NCBI RefSeq assembly: GCF_016097555.1
Contig: NC_054712.1
Location: 42,607,499-42,671,498 of the forward strand
DNA length: 64,000 bases
Direction of reading: 5' to 3'
From: Gigantopelta aegis
Taxonomy: Eukaryota; Mollusca; Gastropoda; Neomphalida; Peltospiridae
In this document: piece after piece, positions 34,263 to 43,033 of the stretch
Layout: every line of letters begins with the position of its first letter
Position numbering within the stretch: the stretch's first letter is position 1
Notes under the pieces: model-generated
Database searches by the model: none
What the model was told of the DNA's origin: nothing
What the model saw: the letters and a program-made list of their open reading frames with translations, nothing else
Position numbers and translations under genes: made by a program

Positions 34263-35430
34263 AATGGCACTTTTATATAATGGAAATTGTACATTGTTTT
34301 CGCTGTGAAGTATATTTTTTATACATATTTTAAAGCATTGAAGCTTCAGGAATAATATTTTGTATTTTTATATAACAGTATTACTCTAATTATTGTGTTA
34401 TGTATGCCACTATATGCACTGTTTTGTGAATGGTTTCTGTTGCGAATTCCTTTCCAAATCACTGATTAGGACGAGCTTTAGCAAGCTCCATCTGTGTACA
34501 TTGTTAACACGAAAAACAGTAGTTTAGGGTCCGTGTATTAAGTGACTGCATTACACACTGTGTATCAATGTGTATACTAACAAACGGTTTTCACACTTCA
34601 GGTAAGATGTCTGAGGATTTTTAATGGTATGGAGCACATTTTTTTTTCTACTTTATTCAAATAATCATGAACGACAAAACGATTTTCTTTAATCAAACAG
34701 TCGAAAGGGTATTTTGGCAAAATCGTCCATGAATCACTATCTGCTGCCTTGTCTGTATGATGACTGCCACTTCTCAGGATATCTTTTATATAATGTTACA
34801 TTCTACTCGAAATATATATATATATATATGGCATGTACTTATAGCGAGTATTTGCGAACAGTTATATGTATTATCTTAAAATACCAGGAATAAATTAAAT
34901 TAGGGCAGAGTTGTACTTACTTAGGATCTTCTACAGGTAGCAGTAAATGGCATTTCTTAACAAAAGGGGCATTTCTGTTGTATTTGTCAAGCCAGGGGGT
35001 GATGGTAATGGTGGAGGGGTGGGGTATTGTTTTCCCCCTTTATTTCTGCTAGGTACGGCCCTAAAGGGGGTGTTCCTCGTTCTTTTTGTTGTTTTGTTTT
35101 GTTGTATTTTGTTATGTTCATATTTTGTTTCGTTCGGGGTTGGGGTGGTAGTGGGGGAATTGGGGAAACATTGGATGAATGCGATAGTATACGCTATAAA
35201 CCAGTGAAACTTATCGTTAGCGTTCGCCCTGATGAACGCGGCACGTATTTAAAGGTAGACTGACGTTAACTGATGAAGAACTGTTTAGCTAGCATGAAAT
35301 CAGCTGTAAGAAAACTTATATTGGGATATAATATAGCTATTAATGAATTAAACTAAGTGTAGATTATTTGTCTTTGTTTTGCTGACATCTTTATCATATC
35401 ATGTCATATCATAACACATATATGATCTGG
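34263..35430. other. Intergenic stretch, no gene seen
   Basis: AT-rich with a short (TA)n near 34810-34828 and a G/T-rich stretch near 35000-35160. Frames there lack features. Confidence 0.45.

Positions 35431-35502
<72 letters not shown>
35431..35502. repeat. (AG)n microsatellite, left of the LINE
   Basis: About 70 bases of pure AG ending exactly where the LINE frame begins; a matching (AG)n lies at the other end of the LINE at 42446-42532. Confidence 0.95.
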
Positions 35503-35507
<5 letters not shown>

Positions 35508-36175
35508 TTAGATTTGAGCAAAGCATTTGACTTGGTAGATCACCAAATCTTGCTACAAAAACTTCAGGTATATCGACTGTCACCAGGTACAGTTGAATGG
35601 TTTAAGTCATACTTAAACAACAGAAAACAGCGTATACAAATTAACAATATTAGCTCCAAAGAATTGGGTATAGTATCTGGTGTGCCTCAAGGCTCTATTC
35701 TTGGGCCTATTTTATTTCTTATGTTTATAAATGATCTTCCATTATCTACCCAAAATGTCAGTGTAGATATGTATGCAGATGACACGACATTACACACATC
35801 TGGCAGACATTTGTCTGTAATAGAGACTACGTTACAAACAAACGTAGATGCTGTAAACTCTTGGTGCATCAATAATATGTCTATAAACCCATCTAAAACT
35901 ACATGTATGTTAATTGGTACACAGCAAATATTGGGCCAAACTGGTCAGTTGCAACTAAATATCAATAATAACCCTATATCACCTGCTCATTGTCAATAAC
36001 ATTTAGGACTCTGTGTTGATCAAAATCTTAGTTGGAACACACACGTTGATCACATTTGTTCACAAGTTTTATCTAAACTGGCTCTTTTGCGACGAATTAG
36101 CAAATTTCTCACCCCAGAATCAAAATCTCTATTCTATAATGCATATATTCTTCCCATAGTTGATTATGGGTCAGT
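35503..36175 (+). pseudogene. LINE reverse transcriptase, palm region
   Basis: Open from the microsatellite edge to TAA at 35997-35999, continuing in the same frame with HLGLCVDQNLSWNTHVDH to the insertion point. Includes the catalytic YADD box and the SGVPQGSILGP motif. Dead because it is 5'-truncated, stop-interrupted and split. Confidence 0.88.
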
Positions 36176-37346
36176 GTCACGGGGATCCTATAATACCCGT
36201 AACTGAATGAAACACGATTATCCAAATATCTCTCCTAACTGTATATCTATTAGATATCTCTGTATCGGGCAGTTTAAAACCCTAGTGGCTCGTCTAGGTA
36301 TGATCAGAGATAAGATATATATATAAGGTATATGTAATATAGAACGTTACTTCACTAAAAGACACAACAAAACACAATACACTTTGGAATCTGTATTAAT
36401 ACTACGCTGACAAATATACTGCCGCAGTAGTTAATTAACAGCAACAAATAATAACAACCCAGAACTGATCACTTAATTAGTTAATCTCTAGGTGTCTAGT
36501 TTACACAATATTCTAATCACTTCACCGTGACACAACACCCACACGTGTGATAATTGAGAAACGCTGCCAGGGGAACTTAATTAATAAAGGAATTACAACT
36601 CTATTCCTAATTGGTTAATTTTTAATTAATCCTTACTACTCATTCAGTAACCTTGTAATACAGAATTAATACTGGTACCTATCACAATAAAGACAATAAC
36701 CTACAGTTTACTTAGGTCCTCTAGGATGACTGGTTAAGCTTTAATAATATTAGAACAGTGAAGCCTACAGTTTACTTCGTCAGATTACCGGAAACCCCGT
36801 CTAAATAATATTGGTATAATACAGTATTAAAATATTTAAAGTCACATCAATCACATCAAGGTTATACACAGAGCAGAAAAATATATTTACCGCGTCCGGA
36901 CTGAACTTATATATTTCATTCAGTGGACGACGTCCGTTTCCCCTGCAGCCTTCCTATGTTTCTCCCCGATAAATGTAAATCCTAGTTATTTATTACAAAA
37001 CCGAATATCGCCTGGGGGCACATCGCGGTACCGAATACTTACAAGTGATATTTCCACAGCGACCAAGACGGGAATTTTCTCTTAGATGGCCAGACTCACT
37101 GTCGCCTAGTCGCCAAAATCACGGTCGTAAAAACCGCATTCGCGGAGGTATTACGTAACTACTGGCCACATGGCCTCCGCATCTGGTCTGGGTGTGTATT
37201 GAAAACAGCATGGCCACCGTCGCGCAGAGGTATTACGTAACAAAGTGCCCACCTGGGCTTAAGTGCATATTGGAACTGCACACGGCCCTCTAAAACAATT
37301 AATATCGCCACAGGCGAAAACAAAATTAAGAGCATGTTCCGTCACA
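36176..37346. mobile_element. DNA element of 1.17 kb in the LINE, short TIRs, 6-bp target duplication
   Basis: Flanked by GTCAGT at 36170-36175 and 37347-37352, while the LINE frame needs it only once. Ends are GTCACGGGGATCC and TTCCGTCACA, so the terminal inverted repeat is short and imperfect (GTCACGG / CCGTCAC, then mismatches). No transposase frame. Internal sequence is AT-rich with two similar blocks containing GGTATTACGTAAC near 37147 and 37228. The superfamily is not determined. Confidence 0.75.
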
Positions 37347-37521
37347 GTCAGTAACATGGGGTCATTGCAATAAAACATACGTTGAAAGATTAATAAAGCT
37401 ACAAAAAAGAGCAGCTAGGCTAATCCTTGATAAACCACTGCTAACTCCTTCAGCAGATCTCTTTAAGGAATTACAGTGGTTGCCTTTTGATTATAGGTAC
37501 ACATACCATACAGGTACATTA

Positions 37522-37890
37522 TAGACTAGGCAGAATTTGTGAAAATGTGCATATTTAAAATGCTGAAGGCAAATGGTGTTAACTTAGGGCATACAAGCTT
37601 TTTAGGGGTATTGAAGGGTGCTGAACTCAAATCTACTGTATGACCAGCTCAAAAATGGCCGATAATGCCTCAAAATTGAGAAATCCAAGATGGCCACCAC
37701 CGCCCGTCTGAAATGTATTTATGTACATATCATTTTGACTAAACAAGGTAGAAACTTTAATGAAATGTGCTTTTGTAGGTTTTCATATATGGGGAATCCA
37801 ATGCCATATTCAGTTTTGAGATCAAATGTCAAGAAACTGCTTGAAACTCATATTTATTGCGAAAATGATCGTTTTTAACGTTGAATAATT
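37522..37890 (+). repeat. Left terminal inverted repeat of the 4.3-kb element
   Basis: Matches the reverse complement of 41503-41864, with shared stretches such as GGCAAATGGTGTTAA, CTCAAAAATGGCCGATAATG, TTGACTAAACAAGGTAGAAA and TTTTTAACGTTGAATAATT. A 63-codon frame inside is not a gene. Confidence 0.88.
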
Positions 37891-38098
37891 CGTTGACCAG
37901 AAATGATCCACAAGCCCCATCCCTCTCCCTCCCCACCAGGAACACAGTCCGCCCATTTTTTAAAAGCCCAGAGGCACACTACATATGATTAAAATGTTGG
38001 CAGGAAACATATTGCATGAGTTGATAATATCTGCTGTTAAGCGTTATTATACAGTCCCTTCAGTGTGTGTACACACAGGTAGATGTGCACACATGAAC

Positions 38099-41000
38099 TT
38101 ATTCCTGGTCGTCATGAGTATTCTGACAGTTGTTGCCAAGTTTCCTGCAGCTGCAGTTTTGGCTGAGGCACCCCTTCGTACAACCACACGATGTGATCTC
38201 CCTGCAAAATTTCGGGATAGGTGGCAGAGTGAGTAACCGTGGCACTAACTGACCATCCAGGTGCATCCATCCCATTTCGGTCACTGGAGGAAGATCAGGA
38301 TATGGCGAGTGTGCTTGGTTCCAGACACTTCCTTGATAGTGTGAACGCATGATGTGAAACTTTGCCGCGTCTGAGGTTGGTGGCAGAGTCTCTTGTGGAC
38401 GACCGACTTGTGCTTTGTTGCATGTATCAACCTCGGGCACGCCATATATCTTACAGATGCATTTCTCTGCTGATATGTTTTCGGTGAAAGTGCCCTTGCC
38501 AAGGCCAATCAGATCAGTGTGATGTTGCTGGAACACCGTCCAGATTGTTTTCTTACCATGGCCACTGAACTGAGACACACTATTACAGCCGGTCATGGCA
38601 TGGAAGGCAAGTAGTGTGTCCACTTGATCAGCAGATAGCAACATGCGAATTTCATGTACTGGGAAATACTTTGGAGCTTTCGACGTCCGAGCTTTCATAT
38701 AGAGACGTGTACATCCCATGCTGTCATAGTGTGCTATAAGTAGAAGAAGCACATTTGTATCACGCACTGACACAACTATCGTTTTCCTATGAGCATGGAT
38801 GCAGTGCAAAATCAGCCGGGTATCAGCTTCTTCGTGTTCAGCCCTCAGAGAGGAGACATCGAGATCTGGATTAGATGACTTGACAGTGGTCGCTTCGGCG
38901 AACCCCCCTGCTACTACAACCACTGGTTCATCTGTCGGGCTGTGTTCAATCAGATGGTTTGAAAGTAGTAGACCGAGATCTGCTTTATTTTCCTCGAGTG
39001 CCATAAAGCTAGACCAGTTTGATGGGAGAGGAACTGATGCATCGTTTTCTATTTTACGACGTACCGGTCGGTGGCGCTGCTTGCGTTTGGTCCTTGTGCC
39101 TGCTTTGATTGATTCGTCTTGATACCTATCGAAGACTACGTCGATCCTCTGGTATTTTGCTCCCATCTTGAACACAGTGTTAGCAAAGGTGTTGGCATAG
39201 TCATCAAACGTTCTAATATCAGGTGGCTTTCCAAGTGCCATCACGAGTGCTTGGCCATCAATGAGCAGACAGCTGGGTTCATCGAGAGTAACATTTGCAG
39301 GGATTTTGACTTGTTGCGTCAGTATGTTTGCTAACATAGACTTGTCGGTGGAATGTAGACTACCACTACTTCTGGCCAAGATAGTGGGACGGTCATGAAT
39401 TAATGCTGGAGGATGTTTTCTAGGTTTACCTCGCGCCTTGCTCTATAAGCTGTTATGAGCCTTTGTAGAATGTTCCTGTCCACTTTGATAAGCTTTTGCT
39501 TGCCCTTGGAAGGTTGCACGACTTCATACAAAGAGGCATATGTCTTGGCCTTATTCTTTTGAATGGGTGATTTTAGATCCAGGTGCTGGTCACTATCTGG
39601 AGGCTCACACAGACGTTTGTCCACGAAGACTTTCATTTGCGCCTGTCCAGGGTGTTTTGCACTAAGCAGAGATTCATACAAAGAGGCAAATGTCTTGGCC
39701 TTATTCTTTTGAATGGGTGATTTTAGATCCAGGTGCTGGTCACTATCTGGAGGCTCATACAGACGTTTGTCCACGAAGACTTTCATTTGCGCCTGTCCAG
39801 GGTGTTTTGCACTAAGCAGAGATTCTTGAATCACAGGCGTTAACACATCCTTGTTGATTATGTTCCTCAATGTGTCACCGCCAACTTGAAACACGCCATG
39901 CTGTTTCAACGATACAACTATGCTGCCTTCATCAGAGTCGTCTTTCTCCATCCTACTTTTCGTGCACTCATTGTGTGTGTACTCATCGTCTTCATCATCC
40001 GTTGTCAGTCTCAGCATTGCTGTTTTCTGAGAAGCTATGACCGTTCTCAGATTATACGACAATGTCCATCTACTGAGTGCGGATACTATTCTGGTGATAC
40101 CTACTAAGCCCCCACTCTTCTTTCCTGTAGCGTTTAGCCATTCCGTACTTTGGTCCGGCGAAACCTGATTGAAGCGTCGATCTGTGCGTTTTACTACGAA
40201 GTTGCCTTCCTGGAACTCAAGGAGGACGTCTGGTGGGAGAACCGACATCTCAGCCAGGTACACAGTACCCCCATCTGGCGTAGTTAACATGATCGTACCT
40301 GAAGAGGAATGGCAGCATACGTTTGAACGCATATAGGTGGAGATCCCATGATCCATCACGTTGCGCTCTTGTGAAGCAGAGTAGGATGCTGACCATAGTC
40401 ATATAGTCCCACCAGAATTCAGCATTCGGGTCATCAACTGCAAGAGCTGCAGCGAACTCTTTCATGGGCTGCTGAAATCTGTCGGTAGTCAGTTTGTCGA
40501 CCATCTGTGCAATGTGATCGGTGTCTATGGATGTGCAGACATCTGAGAGTTCCGCTCTCAGTGTAGCATCAACCCCATCCAGGTACGTATATAGCCGTGG
40601 AAGGAGTATTTGCCAAAGAGCCTGTAGGGTACGTTTGTGCGTCCTGATGGCACATGCATACCCCTTTCCTGCCAAAAGACCACACCCTACCCATAGCTCG
40701 CTCAGACCAGACTCACTCATGTGTCATCCTATTACACCCAGAAAGTTCATGGCAATGTGAAGTCCTCCAATGCAAGGTATAAGTATGTCCTTGTACCGAC
40801 CACTTCAGTTCCAGCAGCTTCAGATAAAGTGCCTCGTCCACCGTGAGAACGACATGCTGCTGTTCCATCGATTTGGCTACACGGAGCACTCGCTTGACGA
40901 CTGTGTTGAACGTATCGAGTTCAGATGCAGGAGCCTGTATGATAGGTAGGTACCCTACTGTAGTTTTCTCCGGGTTGACTGTGCTCGCCTTTTGGTTGTA

Positions 41001-41480
41001 CAATGTCCAGGAAGGTATTGGTTTGTAAGATGACCGGGACAAGATGAAGGCCATGTCAGTTGCATGCGCATTCTGTGCTGAGGGACATTCCTCAGGTGAC
41101 TGTGTGAAACAATCAGCTGCGATCACACCGCTGAATGGACGCTCTTTGATTCCTCTGTTTGGTGTAGGTATGATGTCAGTCATCGCCTCGGGGATGTGTA
41201 ATGTTTCTGTCTTTGAAATGTCTATTCCAATGAGGAGATCACCTTCAGGTGGACCGCGTTACCAGGCAGCCACTTGAGTGGCATGGAAAGTTCCTTTTCC
41301 GTCCAGAGTGTACTCATTAATGTCGACATTGTCCGTCAAGAAATGGACAAAGCGACCCTTTACTAGACAGCACCGTCGTCATCCATGGTCTCTAATGTCT
41401 TCTTGGCCAGTGCAGTGTCAAGTTTGATTACTTTACGGTAACTCATGACATGACCTGCCTTGTGAAACATGTTCACCAGC
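38099..41480 (-). pseudogene. Transposon protein: XPG-like nuclease fold with CXC domain, broken
   Basis: Read from 41480 down, successive blocks follow one protein order known to me from many uncharacterised animal proteins. First FHKAGHVMSY and KGTFHATQVAAW; then GYLPIIQAPASELDTFN (41183-40713); FWWDYMTMVSILLCFTRAQR (40720-40250); VYLAEMSVLPPDVLLEFQEG and NATGKKSGGLVGITR (40359-39400). Last is a 426-codon frame (39379-38099) with VVFDRYQDES, HEEADTRLILH, FHAMTGCNSVSQFSGHGKK and a Cys cluster CGCTKGCLSQNCSCRK resembling tesmin/TSO1 CXC domains. Acidic motifs resemble XPG/FEN1-like nucleases. Defects: stops near 40724 and 39402, frame changes near 40775, 40265 (extra G in a G-run) and 39380, plus stops upstream of 41183. 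Not functional as it stands. Confidence 0.8.
39523..39822 (-). repeat. 150-bp tandem duplication inside the transposon gene
   Basis: Two adjacent 150-base units (39523-39672, 39673-39822) differ at only a few bases. They encode the same 50 residues twice in frame (ESLLSAKHPGQAQMKVFVDK and following). Near-identity implies a recent event. Confidence 0.95.
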
Positions 41481-41502
41481 TCTTTCGAACGTGTAGCTTG
41501 GT

Positions 41503-41864
41503 GAATTATTCAACGTTAAAAACGACAATTTTTGCAATAAATATTAGTTTCAAGCAGTTTCTTGACATTTGATCTCAAAACTGAATATGGCATTGGATTC
41601 CCCATATAAGAAAACCTACAAAAGCACATTTCATTAAAGTTTCTACCTTGTTTAGTCAAAATGATATGTTAATAAATACATTTCAGCCCGGCGGTGGCGG
41701 CCATCTTGGATTTCTTAATTTTGAGGCATTATCGGCCATTTTTGAGCTGGACATACAGCAGATTTGAGTTCAGCACCCCTCAATATCCCTAAAAAACTTG
41801 TATGCCCTAAATTAACACCATTTGCCTTCGGGGTTAAGATTTTTTTGAAAATTGACCCAGTCTA
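41503..41864 (-). repeat. Right terminal inverted repeat of the 4.3-kb element
   Basis: Reverse complement of 37522-37890, ending GACCCAGTCTA next to the TTA duplication. Confidence 0.88.
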
Positions 41865-41867
41865 TTA

Positions 41868-42442
41868 GTATATAAGGCGTTGAACAATCTGACACCTGCA
41901 TATATAAGTGATTATTTCATACCATCATCAGGCTCAACTAAATATAACCTGAGATCAGCAACACATAATAATCTTGTATTGCCAAGACCCAACACTGAAT
42001 TATATAAACACTCCTTCAGATATCCCGGTGTTGAAACATGGAATACAATCCCAGATTCTATTAAAAAAAAGTGTATCCTTACTTTCAGTTAAAAGACAAT
42101 ATAAAAAAATCATAACAACACTGGCTCTTGGTAATGTTCAGTAAAATCTTTACTCAGGAGTCTGTACGTTTAAATTATATTTGTTTATGATTATATTAAG
42201 TTGTGATAACATTTGTTTGTATATGTAAACAAAATTGTATTAATTATGTATGCATCATGCGTATTTACCTTATAGTTTTGATGCATTTAATGAAGAATAA
42301 TTATGTTGTGTTTTGTTATTACATTGTTTATTTCATTATATGTTGAGTAATAATATTTAGTACTTAATAGACAGAAGGCCACAAGGGAGATTAGTGTACT
42401 ACTATTTGTGTAACCTTCTTTAAATAAAGATTATTATTATTA

Positions 42443-42445
<3 letters not shown>
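41868..42445 (+). pseudogene. LINE reverse transcriptase C-terminus and 3' UTR
   Basis: Continues the LINE frame (VYKALNNLTPAYISDYFIP and NNLVLPRPNTELYKHSF) to a frameshift in AAAAAAAA near 42065, then SVKRQYKKIITTLALGNV and TAA near 42142. The 3' UTR ends with AAATAAAGATTATTATT at the (AG)n. Confidence 0.85.

Positions 42446-42532
<87 letters not shown>
42446..42532. repeat. (AG)n microsatellite, right of the LINE
   Basis: About 85 bases of AG directly after the LINE tail; pairs with 35431-35502. Confidence 0.95.
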
Positions 42533-42535
<3 letters not shown>

Positions 42536-42639
42536 GTTAAACCAATTATGTGTTATAAATGCACCAAATGCCACAATGTTCTGTCTTTAGTGATATGAAA
42601 TGAAATGAAACAAGCCAAACAGCATAAAATTAGCTTAAA

Positions 42640-42643
42640 GTGT

Positions 42644-42676
<33 letters not shown>
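42640..42676. repeat. (TTTA)n microsatellite
   Basis: Eight to nine TTTA units upstream of the speriolin-like gene. Confidence 0.9.
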
Positions 42677-42678
<2 letters not shown>

Positions 42679-42709
42679 GCCTGTTGGCTGAATCTGTAAT
42701 CATTATTGA

Positions 42710-42778
42710 TGACGTCATACGTAGCTACGGAAAAAGAAAAGAACAGATAAATGACGTCACGATACTGCATTTACGTAA
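42710..42778 (+). promoter_or_regulatory. Two CRE palindromes and one TTACGTAA site
   Basis: TGACGTCA occurs perfectly at 42710-42717 and 42752-42759, and TTACGTAA at 42771-42778, about 100-170 bases before the speriolin-like start codon. TGACGTCA is the full CREB/CREM element and TTACGTAA a PAR/C/EBP-type bZIP site. CREM drives many post-meiotic testis genes in mammals; use here is inference. Confidence 0.6.
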
Positions 42779-42802
42779 ACGTACAGTAGAGCAGTAAGCA
42801 GT

Positions 42803-42826
42803 ATGGCGAGTGAAGGCACACATTAG
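42803..42826 (+). CDS. Short upstream ORF
   Basis: ATGGCGAGTGAAGGC to TAG, seven codons, 54 bases before the main ATG and out of frame with it. The context GTATGG is moderate. It is within a segment where CAGTAGAGCAGTAA is duplicated (42784 and 42861), so it may be a copy of the true start region. Relevant only if the transcript starts upstream. Confidence 0.3.
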   Translation: MASEGTH

Positions 42827-42879
42827 ATCAGTGACCGATTTGGCGTTTAAATATTGCCCACAGTAGAGCAGTAAACATC

Positions 42880-43033
42880 ATGGCCTGTAAAGATTGCTCT
42901 GTCCACCATGAGCCCACGACCGACGCGGCGCCGTACATTCGTATGTGTTCGGATCTGCTACAGGAAATCAGCAAACTACAGAAGGAGAACAAGGACTTGC
43001 GATGGAGCGTGTCTTGTCATCGAGAAAACACAG
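42880..43033 (+). CDS. Speriolin-like exon 1
   Basis: 51 codons plus one base, from MACKDCSVHHEPTTDAAPY to CHRENT. Start context CATCATGG is good. The last bases, GAAAACACAG, and the donor GTACTTTTACT are the first copy of a 39-bp tandem array that fills the start of the intron. Confidence 0.85.

Larger units (their letters stand above)
37522..41864 (-). mobile_element. Long-TIR DNA transposon, tentatively Academ-like
   Basis: 4343 bases inside the LINE with TTA duplicated at 37519-37521 and 41865-41867. Terminal inverted repeats of about 365 bases (37522-37890 and 41503-41864), mostly matching by eye, both starting TAGACT. Between them, on the minus strand, lies a decayed gene of over 1000 codons for a protein with XPG/FEN1-like nuclease features and a C-terminal Cys-rich cluster. 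A 3-bp duplication with an XPG-like domain recalls the Academ superfamily; this comparison is from memory. The long TIRs and coding interior mark it as a former autonomous element. Confidence 0.75.
35503..42445 (+). mobile_element. Truncated LINE, split by two DNA elements
   Basis: LINE sequence is at 35503-36175, 37347-37518 and 41868-42445. Joined, it reads as the palm and C-terminal part of a non-LTR reverse transcriptase: LDLSKAFDLVDHQILLQKL, GVPQGSILGPILFLMFINDL, the active-site box YADD (MYADDTTLHT), then ILPIVDYGSVTWG, LQKRAARLILDK and ETWNTIPDSIKK. The first fingers part is missing, so it is 5'-truncated. There is one in-frame TAA (35997-35999) and a frameshift in an A-run near 42065. 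A 3' UTR ends in TTATTATTATT. CR1/Jockey-like by appearance; exact clade not assignable by eye. Confidence 0.88.

Noticed and set aside
38799-39334. Plus-strand frames of 71-107 codons
   Set aside because: Antisense of the minus-strand transposon gene.
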